A stretch of DNA of 64,000 nucleotides. Source: Rubrivivax gelatinosus (GTDB lineage: Bacteria; Pseudomonadota; Gammaproteobacteria; Burkholderiales; Burkholderiaceae_C). Location: contig NZ_SLXD01000002.1 of assembly GCF_004340905.1 (NCBI RefSeq), positions 186,001 to 250,000 of the forward strand, read 5' to 3'. Shown in pieces: positions 43,225 through 50,207 of the stretch (position 1 is the stretch's first letter; every line of letters begins with the position of its first letter). The translations under genes and the position numbers were made by a program. The notes beneath the pieces are model-generated. The model was not told where the DNA came from and did no database searches. It saw only the letters and a list, made by a program, of their open reading frames with translations.

Positions 43225-44730
43225 TCACTCGGCCAGCTTCAGCGCCGGCTCCACCGGCACGCCGGCAGCTTCCATCATCACGTGAAAGAGCTGGGTGTTG
43301 TCGACGATGCGCGTGCCCGGGTACCAGCGGCCCTCGGCCTTGCGCAGCAGCTCGGTGCCGCGGCCGCGGGCGTAGATGCGGGTCAGCTCGTTGGTGTGCC
43401 CCGTGGAGCCGAAGCTCACCTCCCCGCCGGGATAGCAGGCGCTGCCGGTGCAGTTGGCGGTCTGGGTCGGCAGGTCGCCGGCGCGCATGCGCTTTTGCAG
43501 CCGCATGTAGTTGTTGCTGTGGTCGGATGTGACGATCAGCAGCGTGTTGTCCCAGGTGATGCGGTCGCCCGGACGGTCGATGAAGTCGACGACGGCCTTC
43601 ACGCCTTCGTGCAGGTCGGTGATCGTGCCGACCATGCGCTTGTAGTCGTTGGCATGGTTGGCCCAGTCGATGTCGCCCTGCTCGGCCATCAGGAAGAAGC
43701 CGTCCTGGTCCTGCGCCAGCACCTGCAGCGCGGCGACGGTGGCTTCGGCGTAGGTCGGGTTCTCGGTCGTCGCGCGCTTGACCAGCGGCGTGTCCGGCAG
43801 GTCCTGCGGCTCCAGCGACTCGAAATTGCCGTCCTTCTCCTTGCCGTACAGGCCGAAGAGCTTCTTGCCCTCGGCCACGGCCTGCTGAGCGGCGGCCAGC
43901 AGCGACTGGCTGCCGTCGACACCGGCGGCACGTTCGACGAAGACGTAGTCGCCGGCATGAGCGCCGTTCTTCAGGTCGAGGTAGTCGCTCTCGGCGATGT
44001 AGTTGTAGGTCGGGCTGCCGTCGGTGCCGGGATGGCCGCCGCCGATGACGACCTCGGGCTTGCTGACCCGCAGGATCTCGGTGCCGATGGCGCCGTAGTT
44101 GTTGCGGCTCTTGTTGTGCGACACGAAGCCGGCCGGCGTCGCATGCGTGAACGGCACCGTGCTGACGACGCCGATCGCGTAGCCCTTGGCTTCGCGCAGG
44201 TGCTCGGTGATCGACTTCAGCGAGCCGTCGCCGCTGCGGTTGCCGCCGGCGTCCGGGTCGCCCGGCAGCCAGGCCAGGTTGCCGTCGTCGGTCTTGTAGC
44301 CGGTGGACCAGGCGGTCGAGGCCGACGCCGAGTCGGTGGCGGCGAGCAGGTGGTAGTCCATGGCGCCGTCGAGTTCGGGGCCGAGCGGATAAGGCTTGGC
44401 ACCGCCCTGCGCCGGGTCGTAGCCGATCAGCGCGTCGATGGCCTGCGGGTCGTAGCTGCCGCCGCGCTTCTTGTAGGCGCTGACGTCCCAGTGCGCCTGG
44501 AAGCCCCGGTAGGGCAGCTTGTGGAAGGACAGGTCGAGTGCACGCCCGCTCAGGTAGCGGCTGGCGGCGATCTCGTGCTCGATGTTCATGCCGTCGCCGA
44601 CGAGCACGATGATGTGCTTGGCCACGGGGGTGCGCGACACGAAACGCTGCGTCGAATCCGCCTGGACGGCGCCGGCGCAGAACATGGCCGCGACGGCCGC
44701 AGCGATGGGAAGGAAGCGTCGAGTGTTCAT
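43225..44730 (-). CDS. Periplasmic alkaline phosphatase (PhoA family)
   Basis: 501 residues from ATG 44730, chosen because it starts a normal signal peptide (MNTRRFLPIAAAVAAMFCAGAVQA). The metal and phosphate site is clear: VLVGDGMN, the nucleophile serine in ATDSASASTAW, MAEQGDIDWANHAND, VTSDHSNN and STGHTNE. It hydrolyses phosphate monoesters in the periplasm to liberate phosphate. Extra cysteines in NCTGSACYPGG suggest a disulphide. No ribosome site precedes the ATG; AGGAGG appears only on the opposite strand. No Pho box was found in the leader. Confidence 0.92.
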   Translation of the reverse strand: MNTRRFLPIAAAVAAMFCAGAVQADSTQRFVSRTPVAKHIIVLVGDGMNIEHEIAASRYLSGRALDLSFHKLPYRGFQAHWDVSAYKKRGGSYDPQAIDALIGYDPAQGGAKPYPLGPELDGAMDYHLLAATDSASASTAWSTGYKTDDGNLAWLPGDPDAGGNRSGDGSLKSITEHLREAKGYAIGVVSTVPFTHATPAGFVSHNKSRNNYGAIGTEILRVSKPEVVIGGGHPGTDGSPTYNYIAESDYLDLKNGAHAGDYVFVERAAGVDGSQSLLAAAQQAVAEGKKLFGLYGKEKDGNFESLEPQDLPDTPLVKRATTENPTYAEATVAALQVLAQDQDGFFLMAEQGDIDWANHANDYKRMVGTITDLHEGVKAVVDFIDRPGDRITWDNTLLIVTSDHSNNYMRLQKRMRAGDLPTQTANCTGSACYPGGEVSFGSTGHTNELTRIYARGRGTELLRKAEGRWYPGTRIVDNTQLFHVMMEAAGVPVEPALKLAE

Positions 44731-44750
44731 CGGTAGGAGGCTGGAGTGGG

Positions 44751-44771
44751 CCGGTCGGCCCTCCCGACCGG
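44751..44771 (-). terminator. Strong hairpin in the leader between transglycosylase and phosphatase
   Basis: CCGGTCGG (44751-44758), a CCCTC loop and CCGACCGG (44764-44771) form a perfect eight-base-pair stem. It sits about 20 bp before the phosphatase ATG and 90 bp after the transglycosylase stop on the same strand, so it may end the first transcript or fold in the leader of the second. No T-run follows. Confidence 0.4.
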
Positions 44772-44862
44772 CTGCAGCCAGCCTAGGCAGGCGCCGCGAC
44801 CCACTCTTGACACCGCAAGCCCCCACGACCCGCGGGCGCGGGATTGCGGCCCGCGTCCGGAC

Positions 44863-45906
44863 TCAGCGCACGCGGCTCGGCGACGCCGCGGCGGCCGACA
44901 GCGTCGCCAGCATCGGCGACGGCGCCGTGACGCCGGCGTCGTACGGGTGCCAGCGCTGCCCGCCCAGCGAAGCCAGGATGCGGCGCACGTAGGCGCGTGT
45001 CTCGGCGTACGGCGGCACGCCGCGGTAGCGGTCGACCGCGCCTTCGCCGGCGTTGTAGGCGGCCAGCGCAAACAGCAGGTCGCCCTGGTAATAGGCCAGC
45101 AGCCAGCGCAGATAGGCCATGCCGCCGCGGATGTTTTGCACCGGGTCGGACAGCTTGCGCACCTTGAAACGCGCCGCGGTGTCGGGCATCAGCTGCATCA
45201 GGCCCTGGGCGTTCTTCGGCGACAGCGCGCCGGGGTCGAAACCGCTCTCGGTGGCCATCACCGCCAGCACGAGCTGCGGCGCGAGCTTGTATTCGGGCGC
45301 CACCAGGTCGACGAAACGCACGATGGGCTGAGGCGCATTCGGCGGCGGCGGCAAGGCGGCAAACGCCGAGGCCGGCGTGCGCAGGCCGGGCCGGGCGCGC
45401 GGCGCGGGCGCCGGTCTGGCCGCGGCGGTCACCGGGTCCTGCTCGGGCGGGCGCAGGCACGGCGGCGGCGGGCCCAGCGGCGTGCCCAGGCTGGCGGCCA
45501 TGTTGACCGCCTGCGGCAGGCCTTGTTCGGCGGCGGCAGCGAACAGATGCGCGGCCTGGGCTTCGTCGCGTTCGATGCCGCGCGCATTGGTCAGCATCCA
45601 GGCCAGGTTGAACTGCGATTCGGCGTCGCCGTAGCGTGCAGCTCGGCAGTACAGCTGGGCGGCCTGCAGCGCGTCACGCGGCACGCCGTCGCCGTACTCG
45701 TAGGCCTGGGCTTCGGCGCGCCAGCGCTCCACCTGCGCCGGCACGACGGGGCCACGCTCGGGCGGCGGCGTCTCCGGGCGTGGCAGCGTGGACAGGTCGG
45801 GCACCACCTGCGCGTGCGCGGCGGCCAGCCAGACCAGGCTGGCGGCGAGGACGGCGGCGCCGCGGCGGGCGGCGCGCGCTCCGGGGAGGTGGCGGCGCGG
45901 CTTCAT
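44863..45906 (-). CDS. Exported lytic transglycosylase with Sel1-like repeats
   Basis: 347 residues from ATG 45906, starting an export signal (basic MKPRRHLPGARAARR, hydrophobic core, cleavage after AHA). Residues ~60-140 hold Sel1-type repeats (AYEYGDGVPRDALQAAQLYCRAARYGDAESQFNLAWML). A proline-rich linker leads to a C-terminal SLT domain: LVLAVMATESGFDPGALSPK then NAQGLMQLMPDTAARF, with the catalytic Glu in ATESGFD, and AYNAGEGAVDRYRGVPPYAET. It cleaves peptidoglycan to anhydromuropeptides in the periplasm. The Sel1 part probably binds a partner protein. Confidence 0.9.
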   Translation of the reverse strand: MKPRRHLPGARAARRGAAVLAASLVWLAAAHAQVVPDLSTLPRPETPPPERGPVVPAQVERWRAEAQAYEYGDGVPRDALQAAQLYCRAARYGDAESQFNLAWMLTNARGIERDEAQAAHLFAAAAEQGLPQAVNMAASLGTPLGPPPPCLRPPEQDPVTAAARPAPAPRARPGLRTPASAFAALPPPPNAPQPIVRFVDLVAPEYKLAPQLVLAVMATESGFDPGALSPKNAQGLMQLMPDTAARFKVRKLSDPVQNIRGGMAYLRWLLAYYQGDLLFALAAYNAGEGAVDRYRGVPPYAETRAYVRRILASLGGQRWHPYDAGVTAPSPMLATLSAAAASPSRVR

Positions 45907-45994
45907 CGGCGCACCGAGTCTAGGCCTCGCCCGTCTGCGGCACCCTCCCCGAGCTCGGCGGGTCGGCCGGCCCGCGGCGTGAACGAAGTCGCGC

Positions 45995-47317
45995 TCAGCG
46001 CGCCGCCGGCAGCACCGTGCCGCGGCATTCGCCCAGGCCGATGCGGCGCCGGCCGGGCGCTTCGCACCAGCCGCGCAGCACGACGCTGTCGCCGTCTTCG
46101 AGGAAAGCACGCTGCTCGCCGCCGGGCAGTGTCAGCGGGCGTTTGCCGCCGACCGTCAGCTCGATCAGCGCGCCGGCCTCGGCCGGCGTCGGCCCCGACA
46201 AGGTGCCGGTGCCCAGCAGGTCGCCGGGGCGCAGGTTGCAGCCGTTGACGCTGTGGTGGGCGACGAGCTGGGCCATCGTCCAGTAGGCATGGCGCCAGCT
46301 GGTGCGGCTGATCGTCGCGCCGGCCTCGCCGCGCGCGCGCATCGCCGCGGTCTGCAGCTCGACCGAGAGCTGCAGGTCGACGGCGCCGACTTCGGCTGCC
46401 GCCGGCGAATCGAGGTAAGGCAGCGGCCGCGGGTCGCCGGCCGGCCGGCGCGCGGCGCCGACACGGAACGGCGCCAGCGCCTCCAGCGTCACGACCCAGG
46501 GCGAGATCGTCGTCGCGAAGTTCTTCGCCAGGAAAGGCCCCAGCGGCTGGTACTCCCAGGCCTGCAGGTCACGCGCCGACCAGTCGTCGAGCAGGCAGAC
46601 ACCGAAGATCCGGTCTTCGGCGGCGCCGATGGGCACCGGCTCGCCGAGTGCATTGCCCGGGCCGACGAAGAGGCCGAGCTCGAGCTCGAAGTCCATCCGG
46701 CGCGTCGGCGCCAGCTCGGGGTACTCGGCGTCGGGGCGCATCAGCTGGCCGCAGGGACGGCGGATGCCGGTGCCGGAAACGACGATGCTCGAGGCGCGGC
46801 CGTGGTAGCCGATCGGTACCCACTTGTAGTTGGGCAGCAGCGGGTGGTCGGGGCGGAAGAGCTTGCCGACGTTGGTCGCGTGGTGGATCGAGGTGTAGAA
46901 GTCGGTGTAGTCGCCGATGCTGGCCGGCAGCGTGAACTCGGCCGCCGCCTGCGGCACCAGCGCGGCCTCGATGCGCGGGCGTTCGACGGCACCGGCGCGC
47001 AACAGGCGCGACAGCGATTGGCGCAGCGCCTGCCAGTGGCCGCGGCCGGCGGCCATCAGCGGGTTCAGCGTCTCGCCGGCGGCCAGCGCCAGCGCCTCGG
47101 CGGCGCGCCCGTCGGCGACACCGGCGGCCTGCAGCGCGGCCAGGTCCAGCACCTGCTCGCCGATGGCGACGCCGCCGCGCCAGGCCTGGCGGCTGCCGGC
47201 ACGGCGGAAGACGGCGAACGGCAGGTTCTGCAGCGGGAAGTCGGTGCCGTCGGCGTTGGCCGACTCGACCCAGCTCGTGAGCGCCGGGTCGTGGGTCTCG
47301 TCGACGCCCGGCCTCAT
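45995..47317 (-). CDS. fahA: Fumarylacetoacetase
   Basis: 440 residues from ATG 47317. Motifs for the FAH family are plain: DYTDFYTSIHHATNVGKLFRP, YHGRASSIVVSGT, FELELGLFVGPGN, DDWSARDLQAWEYQPLGPFLAKNFATTISPWVV, and SVNGCNLRPGDLLGTGTLSGP. It hydrolyses fumarylacetoacetate to fumarate and acetoacetate, the last step of homogentisate (tyrosine/phenylalanine) breakdown. Start overlaps the stop of the VOC gene upstream. Homogentisate dioxygenase is not in this window. Confidence 0.95.
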   Translation of the reverse strand: MRPGVDETHDPALTSWVESANADGTDFPLQNLPFAVFRRAGSRQAWRGGVAIGEQVLDLAALQAAGVADGRAAEALALAAGETLNPLMAAGRGHWQALRQSLSRLLRAGAVERPRIEAALVPQAAAEFTLPASIGDYTDFYTSIHHATNVGKLFRPDHPLLPNYKWVPIGYHGRASSIVVSGTGIRRPCGQLMRPDAEYPELAPTRRMDFELELGLFVGPGNALGEPVPIGAAEDRIFGVCLLDDWSARDLQAWEYQPLGPFLAKNFATTISPWVVTLEALAPFRVGAARRPAGDPRPLPYLDSPAAAEVGAVDLQLSVELQTAAMRARGEAGATISRTSWRHAYWTMAQLVAHHSVNGCNLRPGDLLGTGTLSGPTPAEAGALIELTVGGKRPLTLPGGEQRAFLEDGDSVVLRGWCEAPGRRRIGLGECRGTVLPAAR

Positions 47318-47859
47318 GCGTCCTCCTTCGCGAGGCTGCCGTCGTGCATCCAGGCGGCGTGTTTGGGCGCCTTCTTCGTGCGGCTCCATTCGTCGAGCAT
47401 CTCGCGCTTGACGGCGTCCAGCCGCGACAGCATCCCGGGCGTCGCGCAGTCGGCGGCCAGTTCCAGGCGGTGGCCGTTGGGGTCGAAGAAATAGATGCTG
47501 CGGAAGATCGTGTGGTCGGTCGGGCCGACGACCTCGATGCCGGCGGCTTCGAGCCGGGCCTTGGTCGCCAGCAGCGTGTCGAGCGAGTCGACCTGCAGCG
47601 CCAGGTGCTGCACCCAGGCCGGCGTGTTGCGGTCGCGGTCCATCGCCGGCTGCGTGGGCAGCTCGAAGAAGGCGAGCACGTTGCCACCGCCGGCGTCGAG
47701 GAAGACGTGCATGTAGGGGTCGGGCGCCTTGGTCGACGGCACCTCGTCCTCGGCGATCGCGAGCATGAAGCGCATGCCGAGATGGCGTTCGTACCACTCG
47801 ACGGTTTCGCGCGCGTCGCGGCAGCGGTAGGCGACGTGGTGGATCTTGCGGACCAGCAT
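47314..47859 (-). CDS. VOC-family dioxygenase/glyoxalase-like protein
   Basis: 181 residues from ATG 47859 with GGAG nine bases upstream. Two VOC modules are visible: IHHVAYRCRDARETVEWYERHLGMRF and VQHLALQVDSLDTLLATKARLEAAGIEVVGPTDH with SIYFFDPNGHRLEL. Metal ligands (His in HHVAY, His in QHLAL, Glu in RLEL) are retained, as in extradiol dioxygenases and glyoxalases. Being four bases overlapped with fahA, a role in aromatic acid catabolism is likely, but the reaction is not determined. Confidence 0.85.
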   Translation of the reverse strand: MLVRKIHHVAYRCRDARETVEWYERHLGMRFMLAIAEDEVPSTKAPDPYMHVFLDAGGGNVLAFFELPTQPAMDRDRNTPAWVQHLALQVDSLDTLLATKARLEAAGIEVVGPTDHTIFRSIYFFDPNGHRLELAADCATPGMLSRLDAVKREMLDEWSRTKKAPKHAAWMHDGSLAKEDA

Positions 47860-48013
47860 GGGAGGTCTCCAGTCGGGCGCAGGCTCGTGGCCCGCGTGCG
47901 CCGCACGCCTGCGTCCCGATGACGGCAAGCTGCGCGCCGCGGCCTGCGACTGTGGCGCGGCCCGGCGCCGCCCGCGCCGGAGTTTTCCCTAGCGCCGCGC
48001 GGCGGCTGTCACC

Positions 48014-49000
48014 TCAGTCCCAGAGCCCGGCAGGCGCCGGCTGCATCAGGCTGCCGTCGAAGGCGAAACCCGGCACGCGGTCGCGCGCCAGCAGCAGCGG
48101 GCCGTCGAGGTCGACGAAACCCGCCCAGGGCGCGAGCAGGAAGGCCGGCGCCATGCCGAGCGAAGTGCCCAGCATGCAGCCGACCATCAGCCCGAGCTCG
48201 TGTTCTCGCGCTGCTTTGGCCAACTCGATCGCCTCCGTCAGCCCACCGGTCTTGTCGAGCTTGAGGTTGACGAAGGCGTAGCGCCGCGCGACGGTGTCCA
48301 GGCTCTCGCGGCCGTGGAAGCTCTCGTCGGCGCACAGCGGCACCGGCGACGCGAAACCTTCGAGCACGGCGTCGGCGGCCGCCGGCAGCGGCTGCTCGAT
48401 CAGCGCGACGCCGGCCTGGGCGCAGGCGGCGAGATGGCGGTCCAGATTCGCCTCGGTCCAGGCTTCGTTGGCGTCGACGATCAGCGTCGCACCCAGCGCC
48501 GCGGCGCGCACGGCGCGGATGCGCTCCTCGTCGCCGTCGCCGCCGAGCTTGACCTTCAGCAGCGGACGCGAGGCCGCACGCGCCGCGGCGGCGGCCATCG
48601 TGCCGGGGTCGCCCAGGCTCAGCGTGTAGGCGGTGACGGCAGGCCGCGGCTCGGGCAGGCCGGCCAGCGCCCAGACCGGACGGCCGGCCGTGCGTGCCTC
48701 CAGCGCCCAGAGCGCCGCGTCGAGCGCGTTGCGCGCCGCGCCGGCCGGCATCGCGGCGGCCAGATCGGCACGCCGGCCGCCGGCGGCGAGCCAGGCGGCC
48801 TGCGCACGCACGAGTTCGGCAACGCCCTCGACCGTCTCGCCGTAGCGCGCGTAGGGCACGCATTCGCCCTGCCCGGTCACGCCGTCCTGCGTGACGCTGG
48901 CGACGACGACGACGGCCTCGGTCTTGGTGCCGCGCGAGATCGTGAAGCCGCCGGCGATCGGCCAGCGTTCGACGGCGACGTCGAGCCGGGGCTCAGACAC
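48014..49000 (-). CDS. dgcA: N-acetyl-D-glutamate racemase DgcA-like (enolase superfamily, dipeptide-epimerase type)
   Basis: 328 residues from a GTG at 49000 with GGAG eight bases upstream. The enolase-superfamily barrel shows the KxK motif (LLKVKLGGDGDEERIRAVR), metal ligands in IVDANEAW, LIEQPLP and CADES, and the second lysine in NLKLDKTGG. It resembles L-Ala-D/L-Glu epimerases. Because it overlaps a DUF1611 gene, I assign it to the DgcN-DgcA route, in which DgcA converts N-acetyl-D-glutamate to N-acetyl-L-glutamate. Plain dipeptide epimerase activity on murein peptides is the alternative. Confidence 0.8.
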   Translation of the reverse strand: MSEPRLDVAVERWPIAGGFTISRGTKTEAVVVVASVTQDGVTGQGECVPYARYGETVEGVAELVRAQAAWLAAGGRRADLAAAMPAGAARNALDAALWALEARTAGRPVWALAGLPEPRPAVTAYTLSLGDPGTMAAAAARAASRPLLKVKLGGDGDEERIRAVRAAALGATLIVDANEAWTEANLDRHLAACAQAGVALIEQPLPAAADAVLEGFASPVPLCADESFHGRESLDTVARRYAFVNLKLDKTGGLTEAIELAKAAREHELGLMVGCMLGTSLGMAPAFLLAPWAGFVDLDGPLLLARDRVPGFAFDGSLMQPAPAGLWD

Positions 49001-50015
49001 GGGCGCTCTCCGGGAACTCGGCGAGCAGGCGCTCGACGAGCCCGTCGACGCCGTAGCGCACCGGGTCGGTGGCCGGCAGGCCGTGTTCGTGCGCCAGCTC
49101 GGCCAGCAGCGCACGCGCCTCGGCCTCGCCCAGCGCCTGGGTGTTGATCGCGATGCCGACGGGGCGGATCGCCGGGTTCGTCAGCCGGCCGCAGCGCACG
49201 GTGAGCTCGATGACCTCGGCGATCGTCGGCAGCGCGTGTTTCACGCCGCGCATCGTGCGCCGCGTCGGCTCGTGGCAGACGACGAAGGCGTCGGGCTGGG
49301 CGCCGTGCAGCAGGCCCAGCGAGACGCCGGCAAACGACGGATGGAACAGCGAGCCCTGCCCTTCGATCAGGTCCCAGTGGCCGGGTGCGGCGGCCGGCGC
49401 CAGCCATTCGACGGCGCCGGAGATGAAGTCGGCGACGACGGCGTCGACGGCGACGCCGTGGCCGGAGATGAAGACGCCGGTCTGGCCGGTGGCGCGGAAG
49501 TCGGCGTCCAGCCCGCGGGCGCGCATCGCGCGTTCCAGCGCCAGCGCGGTGTACTTCTTGCCGGACGAGCAGTCGGTGCCGACGGTCAGCAGGCGCAGCC
49601 CGGGGCGTTTCGTGCCCTTGCCGGTGGCGAAGGTCTGGTCGCTGTGGCGCACGTCGAAGAGCTGCACGCCGTTGTGCGCCGCGGCCTCGCGGATCTCGGG
49701 GATCTGCCCCAGGCGCACGTGCAGCCCGCTGGCGACGTCGAGCCCGGCCTCGATGGCCTGGACGATCGTCGCCACCCAGTGCGCCGGCAGCACGCCGCCG
49801 GCGTTGGCGACGCCGACGATCAGCGTCTTCGCGCCGGCGGCCACGCCTTCGGCGATCGTCATCTCGGGCAGGCCGAGGTCGGCCTGGCAGCCGGGCAATC
49901 GGGTCTGGCCCAGGCACCACTCGCGACGCCAGTCGACGATGCCGTGGGCGGTCTTGGCGGCGAGCTGGTCGTGCACGTCGCCGAGGAACATCAGGTACGG
50001 GTGCGCAATGTCCAT
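48993..50015 (-). CDS. dgcN: DUF1611 N-acetyltransferase DgcN
   Basis: 340 residues from ATG 50015. The N-terminal part (YLMFLGDVHDQLAAKTAHGI, RLPGCQADLGLPEM) and the C-terminal P-loop domain (LLTVGTDCSSGKKYTALALE, IEGQGSLFHPSFAGVSLGLLHG) identify DUF1611. Members named DgcN acetylate D-glutamate as the first step of D-glutamate use, with DgcA racemising the product. It overlaps dgcA by eight bases. A TonB-dependent receptor diverges from its start, so uptake of D-amino-acid-containing material may be linked. Confidence 0.82.
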   Translation of the reverse strand: MDIAHPYLMFLGDVHDQLAAKTAHGIVDWRREWCLGQTRLPGCQADLGLPEMTIAEGVAAGAKTLIVGVANAGGVLPAHWVATIVQAIEAGLDVASGLHVRLGQIPEIREAAAHNGVQLFDVRHSDQTFATGKGTKRPGLRLLTVGTDCSSGKKYTALALERAMRARGLDADFRATGQTGVFISGHGVAVDAVVADFISGAVEWLAPAAAPGHWDLIEGQGSLFHPSFAGVSLGLLHGAQPDAFVVCHEPTRRTMRGVKHALPTIAEVIELTVRCGRLTNPAIRPVGIAINTQALGEAEARALLAELAHEHGLPATDPVRYGVDGLVERLLAEFPESARV

Positions 50016-50138
50016 CGGGGCTCCAGGGGGGTCGGCGCCGCGCGTGCTCCGCGCGGCCTCGCCCATTGTGCGAGCGTCACCCCCCCTCGGATCAAGGCAA
50101 AGCGGCGCCGCGTGTCATCCGCGGAGCCGTGTTTCCCG

Positions 50139-50159
50139 TTTGTGAATTCGCACCACAAA
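50139..50159. promoter_or_regulatory. Inverted repeat between dgcN and the TonB receptor gene
   Basis: TTTGTG (50139-50144) and CACAAA (50154-50159) are exact inverted copies with a nine-base spacer, in an AT-rich patch of the 192-bp divergent gap about 50 bp before the receptor ATG. No regulator gene is adjacent. The spacing does not match a CRP site. Confidence 0.4.
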
Positions 50160-50207
50160 ATTGAGGGTTTTGGGCCGAGGCCCGCCCGCCAGCCACGAGG
50201 AACACCG

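Noticed and set aside
50141..50157. CRP-type site before the TonB receptor gene
   Set aside because: TGTGA is followed by a CCACA half-site only with a spacing of seven rather than six, so it does not fit the consensus.
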